Assembly: GCF_025947065.1 (NCBI RefSeq)
Contig: NZ_CP109994.1
Coordinates: 3,038,001 to 3,102,000 of the forward strand
Length of the DNA: 64,000 bases
From: Flavobacterium sp. N1736
GTDB taxonomy: Bacteria > Bacteroidota > Bacteroidia > Flavobacteriales > Flavobacteriaceae
Direction of reading: 5' to 3'
Shown in pieces: positions 1 to 8,612 of the stretch. The position numbers and the translations under genes were made by a program. Numbering within the stretch: position 1 is the first letter of the stretch; each line of letters begins with the position of its first letter. The notes under the pieces are model-generated. The model saw nothing but the letters and a program-made list of their open reading frames with translations. It had not been told where the DNA came from and ran no database searches.

Positions 1-741
1 AATGCCCCTGTAGCTCACCATAATTAATATAATTCCGTTCAAAATCATTAATTTTTTTGATTTTGAAAATAAAATTAATTGAGTGAAAAAGATAAAAATC
101 CCTAATCCCAAAACAGTAGAAACCTGATTGGGTCCAAAACCTCCCGAAGTTTCAAAGTTCGATTGTGTACCTGTTAATACTTGTTTTACGCTGGGATTAT
201 ATAAAAATAAATAGACTGTAGTAGTAAAAATAGGCAATCCCATTGCGACAACTACTTTTTGTAAATCTGCAAATAGAATCTTCCTTTGAAACATATAAAT
301 GGCAGAAATTGCCAAACAAACCGGTCCAGATAAATTAAAGAATAACGCCTTTTTAACATCTACATTATAGTAATCTGTTGATGTTGATGTTATCAGTATT
401 CCCGGAATTAACAAAATCAGAAAAAACCAGTAAATAAAGGCATTGGTAGAAAAATTGCTGTAAATAATACCTACAAGCATGAAGAAAATAACATTGAATT
501 TAACATATTCATTATTAAAATTCCCGTCAGTCATTCTTAAAAACACCTCAACACCTACCATGTAAGCAGCAATTAAAAGAACTTCATTGTTTCTGTTTTT
601 TGTTTTGTAAACAAGATAAAATCCTAATATTGGAATTACAAGTGCATATATTTTTGACAAAAAAGGCACTGCAAAAACCACCAAAGCTATTAGTGCATGA
701 ATAAAAATCAGAAAACCATAAGACCATGAAATGTTTTTCAT
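1..741 (-). CDS. O-antigen ligase/polymerase family membrane protein, N-terminal 247 residues (cut by window edge)
   Basis: An ATG at 741 opens a frame that runs without a stop for 247 codons to the window edge, so the C-terminus is missing. The product is very hydrophobic, with successive membrane segments beginning near residue 5, and carries a GGFGPNQVS motif near residues 200-208, typical of Bacteroidota members of the O-antigen ligase/polymerase (Wzy/WaaL, PF04932) family. Such proteins polymerise or ligate lipid-linked glycans on the periplasmic side of the inner membrane. It is the last gene visible in the transcription direction and starts 6 bases after the GT4 gene at 748-1818. A second, different Wzy candidate lies at 48348-49535. 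Ligase and polymerase cannot be told apart from this fragment. Confidence 0.8.
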   Translation of the reverse strand, partial: MKNISWSYGFLIFIHALIALVVFAVPFLSKIYALVIPILGFYLVYKTKNRNNEVLLIAAYMVGVEVFLRMTDGNFNNEYVKFNVIFFMLVGIIYSNFSTNAFIYWFFLILLIPGILITSTSTDYYNVDVKKALFFNLSGPVCLAISAIYMFQRKILFADLQKVVVAMGLPIFTTTVYLFLYNPSVKQVLTGTQSNFETSGGFGPNQVSTVLGLGIFIFFTQLILFSKSKKLMILNGIILIMVSYRGI

Positions 742-747
742 ATTTAT

Positions 748-1818
748 TTAATTTGTATAAGCAGAGATTAACTTTTCTATTACAATCTCTTCTGAATAAT
801 GCTGCTCAACGGATTGCTTAAAATTATCTCCTAAAGTTTTCCTAAGCGAATCATCATCCGTAATTTTTTTCAACTGCGATTTCACCTCTAAATACGATAG
901 AGGATCAAACAGCAAGCCGTTTACTTCATTTTGAATAATAGAGGAACAATATCCCACATTTGTAGAAATTACGGCTAAATTCTCTAAACCATATTCAAGT
1001 AGCGTTACGGGAAATCCTTCTTGTGTCGAAGCTAAAACACCAACAGATGCTTGCGACAAGATATATCTGACATCATTTTTTGCTCCGTACAAATGTATGG
1101 CATTCTCTAATGAATAAGACGTTATATGCTTTTTTATCTCATTTGAATAGTTGTCAAAATAATCTTTTCCGATGAGATGTAAAGTCCAGCCACTTTCGTT
1201 TAATTTTAACTCGGTAAAAGCTTTTAGGATCAAAATATGATTTTTTGGATTTTTTAAATTCGCCAAAAAAACAATTCTTTTACCTGCGTTTCCTTTTAAA
1301 TTGGTCAACTGTTCCGTTTCGGCTTTTGAAGTTATAAAATTAGGAATAAAAATCACTCGGGAACAGTGCATGTTTTTCTTGCTCCATTCTTGTAACTGAA
1401 GATTAACTACAAAAATAGCAGAAAAAAAAGCCGATAAATATATCAAAACCCTATTCTTTTCTTTCGTTTCTTTTTCTCTTGTTCCGTAATGATCATGCCA
1501 GGTAATTTTTATTCCCGGCAAAGTCAATTTTACTAAAACGGCTATAAAAAACGAAGAACTATGCGCATGAATAATATCGATCTGATTTTTTTTGATATAT
1601 TTTCTTAAACGAAAAACGGCTTGAAAATCAACACTATTTTTCTTTTCCAAAAACAAATAAGAAACATTCGAATTTATCTGATCTTTTAAAGAACCTTCTT
1701 TTCTTGTTGCTATTAAACCAGAGAATGCTATTTTTTTGGCTAATGCATTTGCATAATTAACCGCCATTCGTTCTGCTCCGCCAGCATCTAAAGAATCTAT
1801 TATTTGTACAATTCTCAT
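748..1818 (-). CDS. Glycosyltransferase family 4 (GT-B)
   Basis: A 356-residue retaining GT4-type transferase, expected to add a sugar from an NDP donor to a lipid-linked glycan at the cytoplasmic face of the inner membrane. The N-terminus has the donor-family opening MRIVQIIDSLDAGGAERM. The C-terminal Rossmann half carries the GT4 E-x7-E signature (Glu267 and Glu275, in EGFPVTLLE), followed by a conserved STNVG turn. Full length for the family. The ATG overlaps the stop of the GT4 gene at 1815-2933 by four bases, indicating translational coupling. The linkage and sugar cannot be read from sequence. Confidence 0.88.
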   Translation of the reverse strand: MRIVQIIDSLDAGGAERMAVNYANALAKKIAFSGLIATRKEGSLKDQINSNVSYLFLEKKNSVDFQAVFRLRKYIKKNQIDIIHAHSSSFFIAVLVKLTLPGIKITWHDHYGTREKETKEKNRVLIYLSAFFSAIFVVNLQLQEWSKKNMHCSRVIFIPNFITSKAETEQLTNLKGNAGKRIVFLANLKNPKNHILILKAFTELKLNESGWTLHLIGKDYFDNYSNEIKKHITSYSLENAIHLYGAKNDVRYILSQASVGVLASTQEGFPVTLLEYGLENLAVISTNVGYCSSIIQNEVNGLLFDPLSYLEVKSQLKKITDDDSLRKTLGDNFKQSVEQHYSEEIVIEKLISAYTN

Positions 1819-2933
1819 TTTACCAAAAGCTTTTTAATTTCAGACTCAAAAACATCCGTTGTATATTCCTGCGACCACTTTATTGCTAATTTACTTTTAT
1901 CTAAAAACAAATTCTCGTCTGTAATTATTTCTGTAATTTTAGCCAGATCATCCTTTATACTCATGTCTAGTAAAACGCCTCTGTTTCCGTAATCAAGCAT
2001 AAAAGGAACACATGAAACTTTTGTTGACAAAGGAACGCATCCCCAAAACATAGCTTCGGCAATAGCTTTTGGCCAGCCTTCGCTTTTAGATGCCAATATC
2101 GCAAAATGGCTTTTTTGATACGCTTTTTTTATGGTTTCCTGTTCGTGATTTCCTTTTAAAAAAACATATTCTTCTAATTGATTTTCTTTAATATATTTTT
2201 CTAAAGCACTTCGCTCAACTCCTTCTCCGTATAAATTGAGAATTGCTTTATTACCCTTTTTTATCAGCTGTTCTGTAAGTTTTACAGCATATAATGGATT
2301 TTTTCCTGACACTAAACTTCCAACAAAAATGAATTCTAAAACCGAATCAAAACCGGTTTTTAGAATCGTTTCTTTTTCATTTTCTGAATAAGTAGCGGTG
2401 AAAAATGGTTTTATATTTTTTGATTGATTTTTCCAGTTTCCATAAACCAAAACCTGCATATTTCGTGTTAGAAAAGTATTGTTCAGAATGTATTTTTGTA
2501 AACGATACGTCCACGGCTGTTTGCTTGCAGCATCCCAATTTCCTGCATATTTAGCTGTTTTTATTTTGTTTGGAAACAGAATTTGAACCACGCAACCCAA
2601 TAAACCTATGTTTCCGGGACAGCGTAAATGAATATGATCTGCATCTTTCATTGCCCAAAATATTCGCCAGAGTATTATTGGGAATTTAAAAACAGCTATT
2701 ATACTATTTTTAAAAGTGGTTAAATTAAAATCAGGTATTTTTCTAAAATCAATTTCAGGATGATGGTACGCAATATCAATTGCTGTTGGATTTTTCTCCA
2801 GCAAAGGCCCAACTACGATAACCTGATCAACATATTTTAACCAAATATTCATTTCACGCACATACGGCGCATAACCAAAATACTGATTATCACTTTGAAA
2901 ATGATTGACATGTGTAATGATTACAAGTTTCAT
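1815..2933 (-). CDS. Glycosyltransferase family 4 (GT-B)
   Basis: A 372-residue GT4-type protein. The N-terminal half (MKLVIITHVNHFQ) is followed by a C-terminal half with the E-x7-E signature in SEGWPKAIAEAM near residues 286-297 and a nearby gcVPLSTKVSCVP donor-site loop. Full length. It overlaps its upstream neighbour at 2930-4027 by four bases and its downstream neighbour by four bases, so the three GT4 genes at 748-4027 form a tightly coupled series. Sequence divergence between the three argues for three different linkages, not recent duplication. Donor sugar unknown. Confidence 0.87.
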   Translation of the reverse strand: MKLVIITHVNHFQSDNQYFGYAPYVREMNIWLKYVDQVIVVGPLLEKNPTAIDIAYHHPEIDFRKIPDFNLTTFKNSIIAVFKFPIILWRIFWAMKDADHIHLRCPGNIGLLGCVVQILFPNKIKTAKYAGNWDAASKQPWTYRLQKYILNNTFLTRNMQVLVYGNWKNQSKNIKPFFTATYSENEKETILKTGFDSVLEFIFVGSLVSGKNPLYAVKLTEQLIKKGNKAILNLYGEGVERSALEKYIKENQLEEYVFLKGNHEQETIKKAYQKSHFAILASKSEGWPKAIAEAMFWGCVPLSTKVSCVPFMLDYGNRGVLLDMSIKDDLAKITEIITDENLFLDKSKLAIKWSQEYTTDVFESEIKKLLVK

Positions 2934-4027
2934 TTGAGTAATTCGTTGGAAAAATTAATACAATAATTGTCTATGGTAAATTTGAGCAAAAAAGTATTTC
3001 TTGCATTAGCACTCATTTGAGGCTGGAGATTAAAATTGCTTTCGACTCTTTCAAAAATTGAAACCATAGATTCCTGATTTGAATCAAATTTAAAACACTC
3101 ATTACCGTCTTCTACATATTTTGTTAATCCTGTTGCATTAGAAATCAGCAATGGCGTCTGATTCATCATGGCTTCTAAACCAACCGTTGGTAAATTATCT
3201 ACTTTTGAAGGTATTATCGCAAAATGGCTTTTGCATAAATAGTCATCAATTTTATCATAAGGTAATCCTCCAAAATAAACGATATTCTCACTATTTTTTA
3301 TCAATTCCTTAATCTCTTTTTCCTGACTTCCTGTTCCGGCAATATTCAAAATTATATTTGTCGTTTTAATTTTATCGCAATATGTTTTAAACGCCGTAAC
3401 GAGATCTAAAATTCCTTTTGAAGGATCTAATCTGCCTAAAAACGAGATAACAATATTCTCGCTGTTATCTGTTTTGCCTTTAAATCGATCTTTCATCGGG
3501 TTTAAAAAAACGATTCCTTTTGTAACAGAATAATATTTTTCAAGATCTAGTTTTGCTAATTCTGACGGACAAACAACAACATTACAGAATAATTTATAAA
3601 ACATCTTTTTTCGTAAAAAAAACATGTTGTGTTTTATTCCGCTATGTTTTTGATCTTTTGAAATTTGATCGCTTAACGTATGATAATAGGCAAATGTTTT
3701 AGCCCTGCCAAAAGACAGTATTTTTGATATTGCAATTGAAATATTAGCGCCTACAAAATGACCAACAACCACATCGGGCTTATATTTAAAATAAATTTTA
3801 GAAAACCAAAGAACATCTTTTATCGATGTTGGCCTTTTTTGAGTGGACCAAGAATACACGATAATTTCACCTTTCTCTTTTTTAATAATCTCTTTTTCTT
3901 TAAAAAAGGGATTATGAGAAATAAAAATTACTCTGTTTCCTAAATCCGCCAAATGATGCGCTAAATAATAACTCATTGACGCAAATGAATTTTCGGTATA
4001 ATTATGTGCAATTAAAATTGTTTTCAT
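2930..4027 (-). CDS. Glycosyltransferase family 4 (GT-B), variant E-x7-E motif
   Basis: A 365-residue GT4-like protein starting MKTILIAHNYTENSFASMSYYLAHHLADLG, with the usual N-terminal acceptor and C-terminal donor domains (VISFLGRLDPSKGILDLV near residue 195). The signature loop reads VDNLPTVGLEAM, so the first Glu of E-x7-E is Asp here, a conservative change seen in some GT4 members. It starts 8 bases after the GT2 gene at 4036-5034. It probably transfers a hexose or derivative to the growing repeat unit on the cytoplasmic side. Specificity unknown. Confidence 0.85.
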   Translation of the reverse strand: MKTILIAHNYTENSFASMSYYLAHHLADLGNRVIFISHNPFFKEKEIIKKEKGEIIVYSWSTQKRPTSIKDVLWFSKIYFKYKPDVVVGHFVGANISIAISKILSFGRAKTFAYYHTLSDQISKDQKHSGIKHNMFFLRKKMFYKLFCNVVVCPSELAKLDLEKYYSVTKGIVFLNPMKDRFKGKTDNSENIVISFLGRLDPSKGILDLVTAFKTYCDKIKTTNIILNIAGTGSQEKEIKELIKNSENIVYFGGLPYDKIDDYLCKSHFAIIPSKVDNLPTVGLEAMMNQTPLLISNATGLTKYVEDGNECFKFDSNQESMVSIFERVESNFNLQPQMSANARNTFLLKFTIDNYCINFSNELLK

Positions 4028-4035
4028 AAATACCC

Positions 4036-5034
4036 TTATTTTATTTGGGGTTTATTAAATAGCAAACTCCACCAGCCAATTGTTCTACCCAGCGATTCCG
4101 TAAAAGCTGCTTTTTTATTGTGATCTGTAGTTACATTGGTAAACCTTATGCAAGTAAGTAAAATTGTTATTGCATGCCATTTTATATAATCTTTAAAAAC
4201 CGGATTTGGATTTTTAACACGCCAAACATACCAGCCATTTCTTACTACCATTTTACCGTAATGATATTGATTTGGTCTTCCGGAAACAGCATGATAATGA
4301 TTTAATTTTGCTGATGTATTTAAATATAATTTTCCAGTTTTGGCAACTCTTAAAGTAAAATCGGCATCTTCATAAAGTCCATAACCTTCAAAATAAGTGG
4401 AGAATGAAAAATTTTCAAAAACTGATTTTCGAAAAGACGAAACTCCGCCCATCAATTGTTCAACTTCATACGTTTTATTGCTTGGTGGTAAAAAACCAAC
4501 GCTTCTTCCGTGTGAAAAATTAGAAGAAAAACCCGGTGGAGAATCACTATCCAAATTCAGCTTTTTACGTAATATAAAACGGCTTCCGTCTTTACGTTTC
4601 CATCCGTCAAAATAAAACTCATTGATTTTAGGAATGTAATTATCTTCAACTTCTTCCCATTTTATTTCATTACAAATATAACCTCCAACGCCCAGAGCAT
4701 CCGGAAACTGATGATAGGTTTGCAGTATATTTTCAAAATAATGGGGTTCTAAAACCGTATCATCATCCAAAAAGCAAACAACTTTAACGGCATCATTTAC
4801 TTTGTGAATGCCAAAATTTCTTTGTTTCGTAAGTCCGCGATCTTTATCACCGACCAAAAAATATTGGAGATTTTCAAACGGATTTTCTATTAAAACAATC
4901 TCAGTTTTATTATTTGTTGATCCGTCAATAATTAAAATTTCATCAGGATATATATTTTGTTCCTGAACCGATTGTAATAATTTCAACAAAGGTTCAGGAC
5001 GCATGTAGGTACAAATGATAAGGGAAAATTTCAT
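4036..5034 (-). CDS. Glycosyltransferase family 2 (GT-A)
   Basis: A 332-residue GT2 protein. The fold opens with FSLIICTYMRPEPLLKLLQSV, followed by the metal/donor-binding LDDDT motif near residue 99 and an acceptor region with a GLYEDADFTLRVAKTG segment (ED motif) near residues 219-234. Full length. The gene starts 3 bases after the stop of the two-part GT2 protein at 5038-6576. It is expected to be an inverting transferase at the cytoplasmic membrane face; no strong transmembrane anchor is visible. Donor unknown. Confidence 0.88.
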   Translation of the reverse strand: MKFSLIICTYMRPEPLLKLLQSVQEQNIYPDEILIIDGSTNNKTEIVLIENPFENLQYFLVGDKDRGLTKQRNFGIHKVNDAVKVVCFLDDDTVLEPHYFENILQTYHQFPDALGVGGYICNEIKWEEVEDNYIPKINEFYFDGWKRKDGSRFILRKKLNLDSDSPPGFSSNFSHGRSVGFLPPSNKTYEVEQLMGGVSSFRKSVFENFSFSTYFEGYGLYEDADFTLRVAKTGKLYLNTSAKLNHYHAVSGRPNQYHYGKMVVRNGWYVWRVKNPNPVFKDYIKWHAITILLTCIRFTNVTTDHNKKAAFTESLGRTIGWWSLLFNKPQIK

Positions 5035-5037
5035 ATT

Positions 5038-6576
5038 TTATTTATGTCTTGCTCCTAAGTTATTTAGTTTTTTAGCATAAAAAAGAGATTTTTTAAACTG
5101 AAGATTTTTGTACGGAATTCTTAAAAAACGGTATAAAAGTCCTTTTTTTGAACCTTTAAAAAGATATAAGAAAAAGTGTTTGTACTTATATTCTAAAACT
5201 TGCTGCGCTGTAAAATGTTTTACGATTCCGTACATAACCGTTGGGCTTGGAACGGGGCGAATAGACTTAACCGGCGTATCTAATTCCCAAGGCTGGGCTT
5301 TTCTTTTTTTGCCTAAAATTTTAGACTGATTTCCCCAAAATCGATATCCGCCAACAGGAGGTTTTAAATGCAAATTTGGAGAAAAAGGATTATGAACTAC
5401 AATTTGTCCTAACTTAATTATCGACATTCCAAAATCACTATCCTCGCCATAACCGCCATCAAAATTAATATCGTTACCAATTAATTTTCGAACATATTCT
5501 GTTTTTACACAAGAATTTGCGTTACTAAAACCATGACTTGCGCCAACAAACCATCTCTTGTCGCCCAGTTTTTGAAGCTTATCTTGTAAATCTGTTAAAT
5601 CCTGTTCCTGATTATCCGCACGAATATCAAGTCCGTTGCAAGCGCCTACTTTATAGGTTTGTAATATTCTGATATGATTTTCTATAAAATTAGACTGAAA
5701 ACGAACATCATCATCGCCAAAAACAATATATTCTCCTGTACATAAGTCGATTGCTTCGTTTCGCGCTCGACAACTGCCTTTTGTTTCCTGCCATTTAACA
5801 ATTAATTCAAAAGGAAAATCTATTGAGTTATATAGCTTTTCATCCCGTACATCTTTTGGAGTTGCATCTACAATTACAACTTGCGAAACGGGATATGTCT
5901 GAGCAGCCAAATCTTTTAATAATTGCAGCGTAAAATCCTGACGCATCATTGTTGGAATGATGTAGCTAATCGTAGGATTTCCTTCGATTTCCATCAATTC
6001 ACGAGGTTTAATGATAGGTTTGGCGCCTGATTTTTTGAAGTTTTTCTTAGCATAAAAAAAGGCGTTCCATTCTTTCCATTTCCAGAATCCTTCTCTGTAT
6101 AACATAAAAACAGAATGATCTATTTTGAAATTTTTTCTAAAAAAAACGTATCTGTCTTTTGCTGATATTTTGATTTCTTCTTTTGAGTTTTCCTCAAAAA
6201 GTCCTTTACTATATAACGGAATAGCTGCTGAATTTCGCAAAGCATTGTATCCAAAATCTAATGCCTGTAATTGAATATTTTTATATTCTGCATCAAAACC
6301 TTTCAACGTTTCCCAAACTGATTTACGAACTGCAAATTGATTTGGATTAATTCTCCAGCTTACACATTTGTCAAGATTATCAAAATCATTGATAAACATA
6401 AAAAACACAGCGGTTTGATATACTAATTCTGGAAAAGCATTTTTGTATCCTTGCTCAAAAGAACTATGCCAGATATCTCCGGCTTCTTTTGACAATGTTT
6501 CTAATTGATCAAAATCAGGCTGTCCATTATAAAGAATAACTTCTCCGGCTGTTGTTACAAATTCATTTAATTTCAT
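5038..6576 (-). CDS. Two-part GT2 glycosyltransferase with N-terminal GT-A-like remnant
   Basis: A 512-residue protein. Residues about 200-450 are a complete GT2 domain: PTISYIIPTMMRQDFTL from residue 201, a GDDD motif at 287-290, and a GYGEDSDFGM segment for acceptor or base. Residues 1-200 are not typical of GT2. They contain FAVRKSVWETLKGFDAEY (81-98), which resembles the C-terminal half of a GT-A domain of the 'GGFDE' type, but no nucleotide-binding half or DXD. I read this as a fused, truncated GT-A module that may serve in acceptor binding, though the fold is inferred. The gene lies between the GT4 at 6579 and the GT2 at 4036 with 2-3 base gaps. The transferase function is secure; the N-terminal role is not. 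Confidence 0.82.
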   Translation of the reverse strand: MKLNEFVTTAGEVILYNGQPDFDQLETLSKEAGDIWHSSFEQGYKNAFPELVYQTAVFFMFINDFDNLDKCVSWRINPNQFAVRKSVWETLKGFDAEYKNIQLQALDFGYNALRNSAAIPLYSKGLFEENSKEEIKISAKDRYVFFRKNFKIDHSVFMLYREGFWKWKEWNAFFYAKKNFKKSGAKPIIKPRELMEIEGNPTISYIIPTMMRQDFTLQLLKDLAAQTYPVSQVVIVDATPKDVRDEKLYNSIDFPFELIVKWQETKGSCRARNEAIDLCTGEYIVFGDDDVRFQSNFIENHIRILQTYKVGACNGLDIRADNQEQDLTDLQDKLQKLGDKRWFVGASHGFSNANSCVKTEYVRKLIGNDINFDGGYGEDSDFGMSIIKLGQIVVHNPFSPNLHLKPPVGGYRFWGNQSKILGKKRKAQPWELDTPVKSIRPVPSPTVMYGIVKHFTAQQVLEYKYKHFFLYLFKGSKKGLLYRFLRIPYKNLQFKKSLFYAKKLNNLGARHK

Positions 6577-6578
6577 TC

Positions 6579-7727
6579 CTAATTACGGTTAATTATGCTT
6601 TTATAAAATTCTATATTTTGTTTCGCTATACTGTCAATATTAAAAAAATCTTCCACTTTTTTTCTTGCTGCTTTTCCTGTTTTCAAACACAACTCTTTGT
6701 CGTTTAAAAGTGTAGTGATTTTTTCTGCAAAAACATCATGATTTGTCGGATGAATCAAAAACCCATTATCTCCGTCATCGACCATTTCATTTGCCCAACC
6801 AATATTTGAGGCGACAATTGGTTTTTCCATCGCCATCGCTTCCAGCCAGGAAACGGGAAAAGCTTCGGCAAAAGACGGAAAAACACAAAGTGCTGCATCC
6901 TGAATTTTCAGTTTTATTTCGGTATATGGAACGCTTCCTAAATAGGTTACATTTTGCTTTGCCTGATTTGAAAATAATTCCTGCATCATTTGCCAGATCG
7001 ATGAATTTCCTGAAATAATATCTGAAACATCTTTACCAATCAAAATCAATTTAGCATCCGGATTGTTTTCGATTACTTTATTAAAAATTAAAGGCAATTC
7101 AAGAAGTCCTTTTTTGCGAATCAGGCTTCCAAAATATAATATGCTTTTTCCTTGCTGAACATTTTTATCTGATTGAAATAAACTTGCGTCGATAGGGTTT
7201 GGAATAACTGTAAACTTCTTATTCAAACCAAAAACATCATTTGTTGTATTTGCCGTAAACTGACTTACAGATAATAATGCATCGGCATTAATTAAAGCTC
7301 TTTTTTCATGAAATTTGTTTACCCATTTTACCGGACGATTATCCAAATGACAGAAATAAGTATCTGATCCGTGCAGTCTAATTACTATTGGACACTTTTT
7401 GGGTTTAATAAAAGAAGTAATTCCTGTCCAATCCGGTGCTTCAACTAAATCAATTTCTTTATTAGAATAGAGTTTATTAATTAGTTGTTCTATTTTTTTT
7501 CTTGTAAAAAACCACGACAATCCTTTAATTTTTACATTTTTTATCTGCTGAATTAAAACGCCGTTATCATCAAAAACAGCGTCTTCTTTTTGTCCGTAAA
7601 CAAGAACTCTGACTGAAACACCTTGCGCTAAAAGTCCGATTGTCAGATTTTTGATACTTGTGCCAATACCTCCGGAATTTCCGGTTTTTGGATGTGGGTA
7701 TTCTGGTGTTAAAAAGGCTATTTTCAT
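6579..7727 (-). CDS. Glycosyltransferase family 4 (GT-B)
   Basis: A 382-residue GT4 protein. The N-terminal glycine-rich loop HPKTGNSGGIGTSIKNLTIGL (residues 12-32) is typical of the group related to starch/glycogen synthase. The C-terminal domain has FGSLIRKKGLLELP and the E-x7-E signature AEAFPVSWLEAMA, followed by KPIVASNIG. Full length. It is separated from the SGNH gene at 7731-8612 by 3 bases, linking the GT block to the O-acylation cassette in one transcript. Donor and acceptor cannot be assigned. Confidence 0.88.
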   Translation of the reverse strand: MKIAFLTPEYPHPKTGNSGGIGTSIKNLTIGLLAQGVSVRVLVYGQKEDAVFDDNGVLIQQIKNVKIKGLSWFFTRKKIEQLINKLYSNKEIDLVEAPDWTGITSFIKPKKCPIVIRLHGSDTYFCHLDNRPVKWVNKFHEKRALINADALLSVSQFTANTTNDVFGLNKKFTVIPNPIDASLFQSDKNVQQGKSILYFGSLIRKKGLLELPLIFNKVIENNPDAKLILIGKDVSDIISGNSSIWQMMQELFSNQAKQNVTYLGSVPYTEIKLKIQDAALCVFPSFAEAFPVSWLEAMAMEKPIVASNIGWANEMVDDGDNGFLIHPTNHDVFAEKITTLLNDKELCLKTGKAARKKVEDFFNIDSIAKQNIEFYKSIINRN

Positions 7728-7730
7728 TGT

Positions 7731-8612
7731 TTACTTCTTAAAAAAATCTTTTAGAATTCTGGCAGTAAATATTCTTGCTCCGGCATCAGTCATATGTCCG
7801 CAGGATGAAAAATATTTATCTTCAACTACTACATTTTCATAATTATGAATCTCAGGATATACTTTTTTAACTTTATCAAAATAATTCATTCCCACCACGT
7901 TTTCGCACATTGGTGTCATTACGGCAATAAAATTAATATGATTGTCTTGGCACAATTTTTTAATTTCTTCGTAATACTTATTATGCTGCAATGGTTTCAA
8001 TTTGGCAATATTATTTTTCATATTCCCGTTTTTATGTTTTTTTAACGGATAATATCCTAAGTTGTCTAAAGCATTTGTTTTTTTATCAACAGCAGTATAG
8101 AATGCTTCTCTAAAACCAATTTTGGCTTCGTATTTTATATATCTGTAAAACGGAATATAATACAATTCATTGAAGTTTTCATTTGTTTTAAAATGCTCTT
8201 TGATAATATCCGAATTATGAATATAAGGTAAAAATTTAGCAGAAATCCCTTCAGATTCCTGATCATTTGCAAGACTTAAATCGGCTTCAAGTATAATATT
8301 TTTAATCAAAAATTTTCTTTCAATCATTAACTTCAACAATAATGATGTTTCAAATAAGTGCCCGCCGCTCATTCCGTAATTAAACGTTTTCAGACCTTTA
8401 TCTTCAAACATCTTGGCTACAAAATGATTATTTGCGCGAGAAGTACCTAAAATAACAACATCGTATTTTTGAGGTTTTGAAGTAAATATTCTTTCTACTT
8501 TTCCTCTATTGCCGGCTTGCAAATAAATATACGTGTAAACGCCATCTAATAGTATGGCAATCAAAATAGTTAAGATTAAAATTTTAACTATATAAACTAA
8601 AAATTTCTTCAT
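7731..8612 (-). CDS. SGNH-like membrane-anchored O-acyltransferase partner, degenerate triad
   Basis: A 293-residue protein with one N-terminal signal-anchor helix (residues 4-30), then a presumably periplasmic SGNH-like domain. Block I reads GTSR (56-59, nucleophile Ser58) after hydrophobic DVVIL, as in AlgX/AlgJ- and DltD-like partners of MBOAT proteins. Block V is SCGHMTDAG: His273 is present but the position of the triad Asp is Ser270. The gene abuts the MBOAT gene at 8612-10045 with a one-base overlap, as expected for an MBOAT-SGNH pair that moves acyl groups across the membrane and onto a glycan. The missing Asp could mean a Ser-His dyad or a non-catalytic role. The acyl group is unknown. 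Confidence 0.72.
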   Translation of the reverse strand: MKKFLVYIVKILILTILIAILLDGVYTYIYLQAGNRGKVERIFTSKPQKYDVVILGTSRANNHFVAKMFEDKGLKTFNYGMSGGHLFETSLLLKLMIERKFLIKNIILEADLSLANDQESEGISAKFLPYIHNSDIIKEHFKTNENFNELYYIPFYRYIKYEAKIGFREAFYTAVDKKTNALDNLGYYPLKKHKNGNMKNNIAKLKPLQHNKYYEEIKKLCQDNHINFIAVMTPMCENVVGMNYFDKVKKVYPEIHNYENVVVEDKYFSSCGHMTDAGARIFTARILKDFFKK

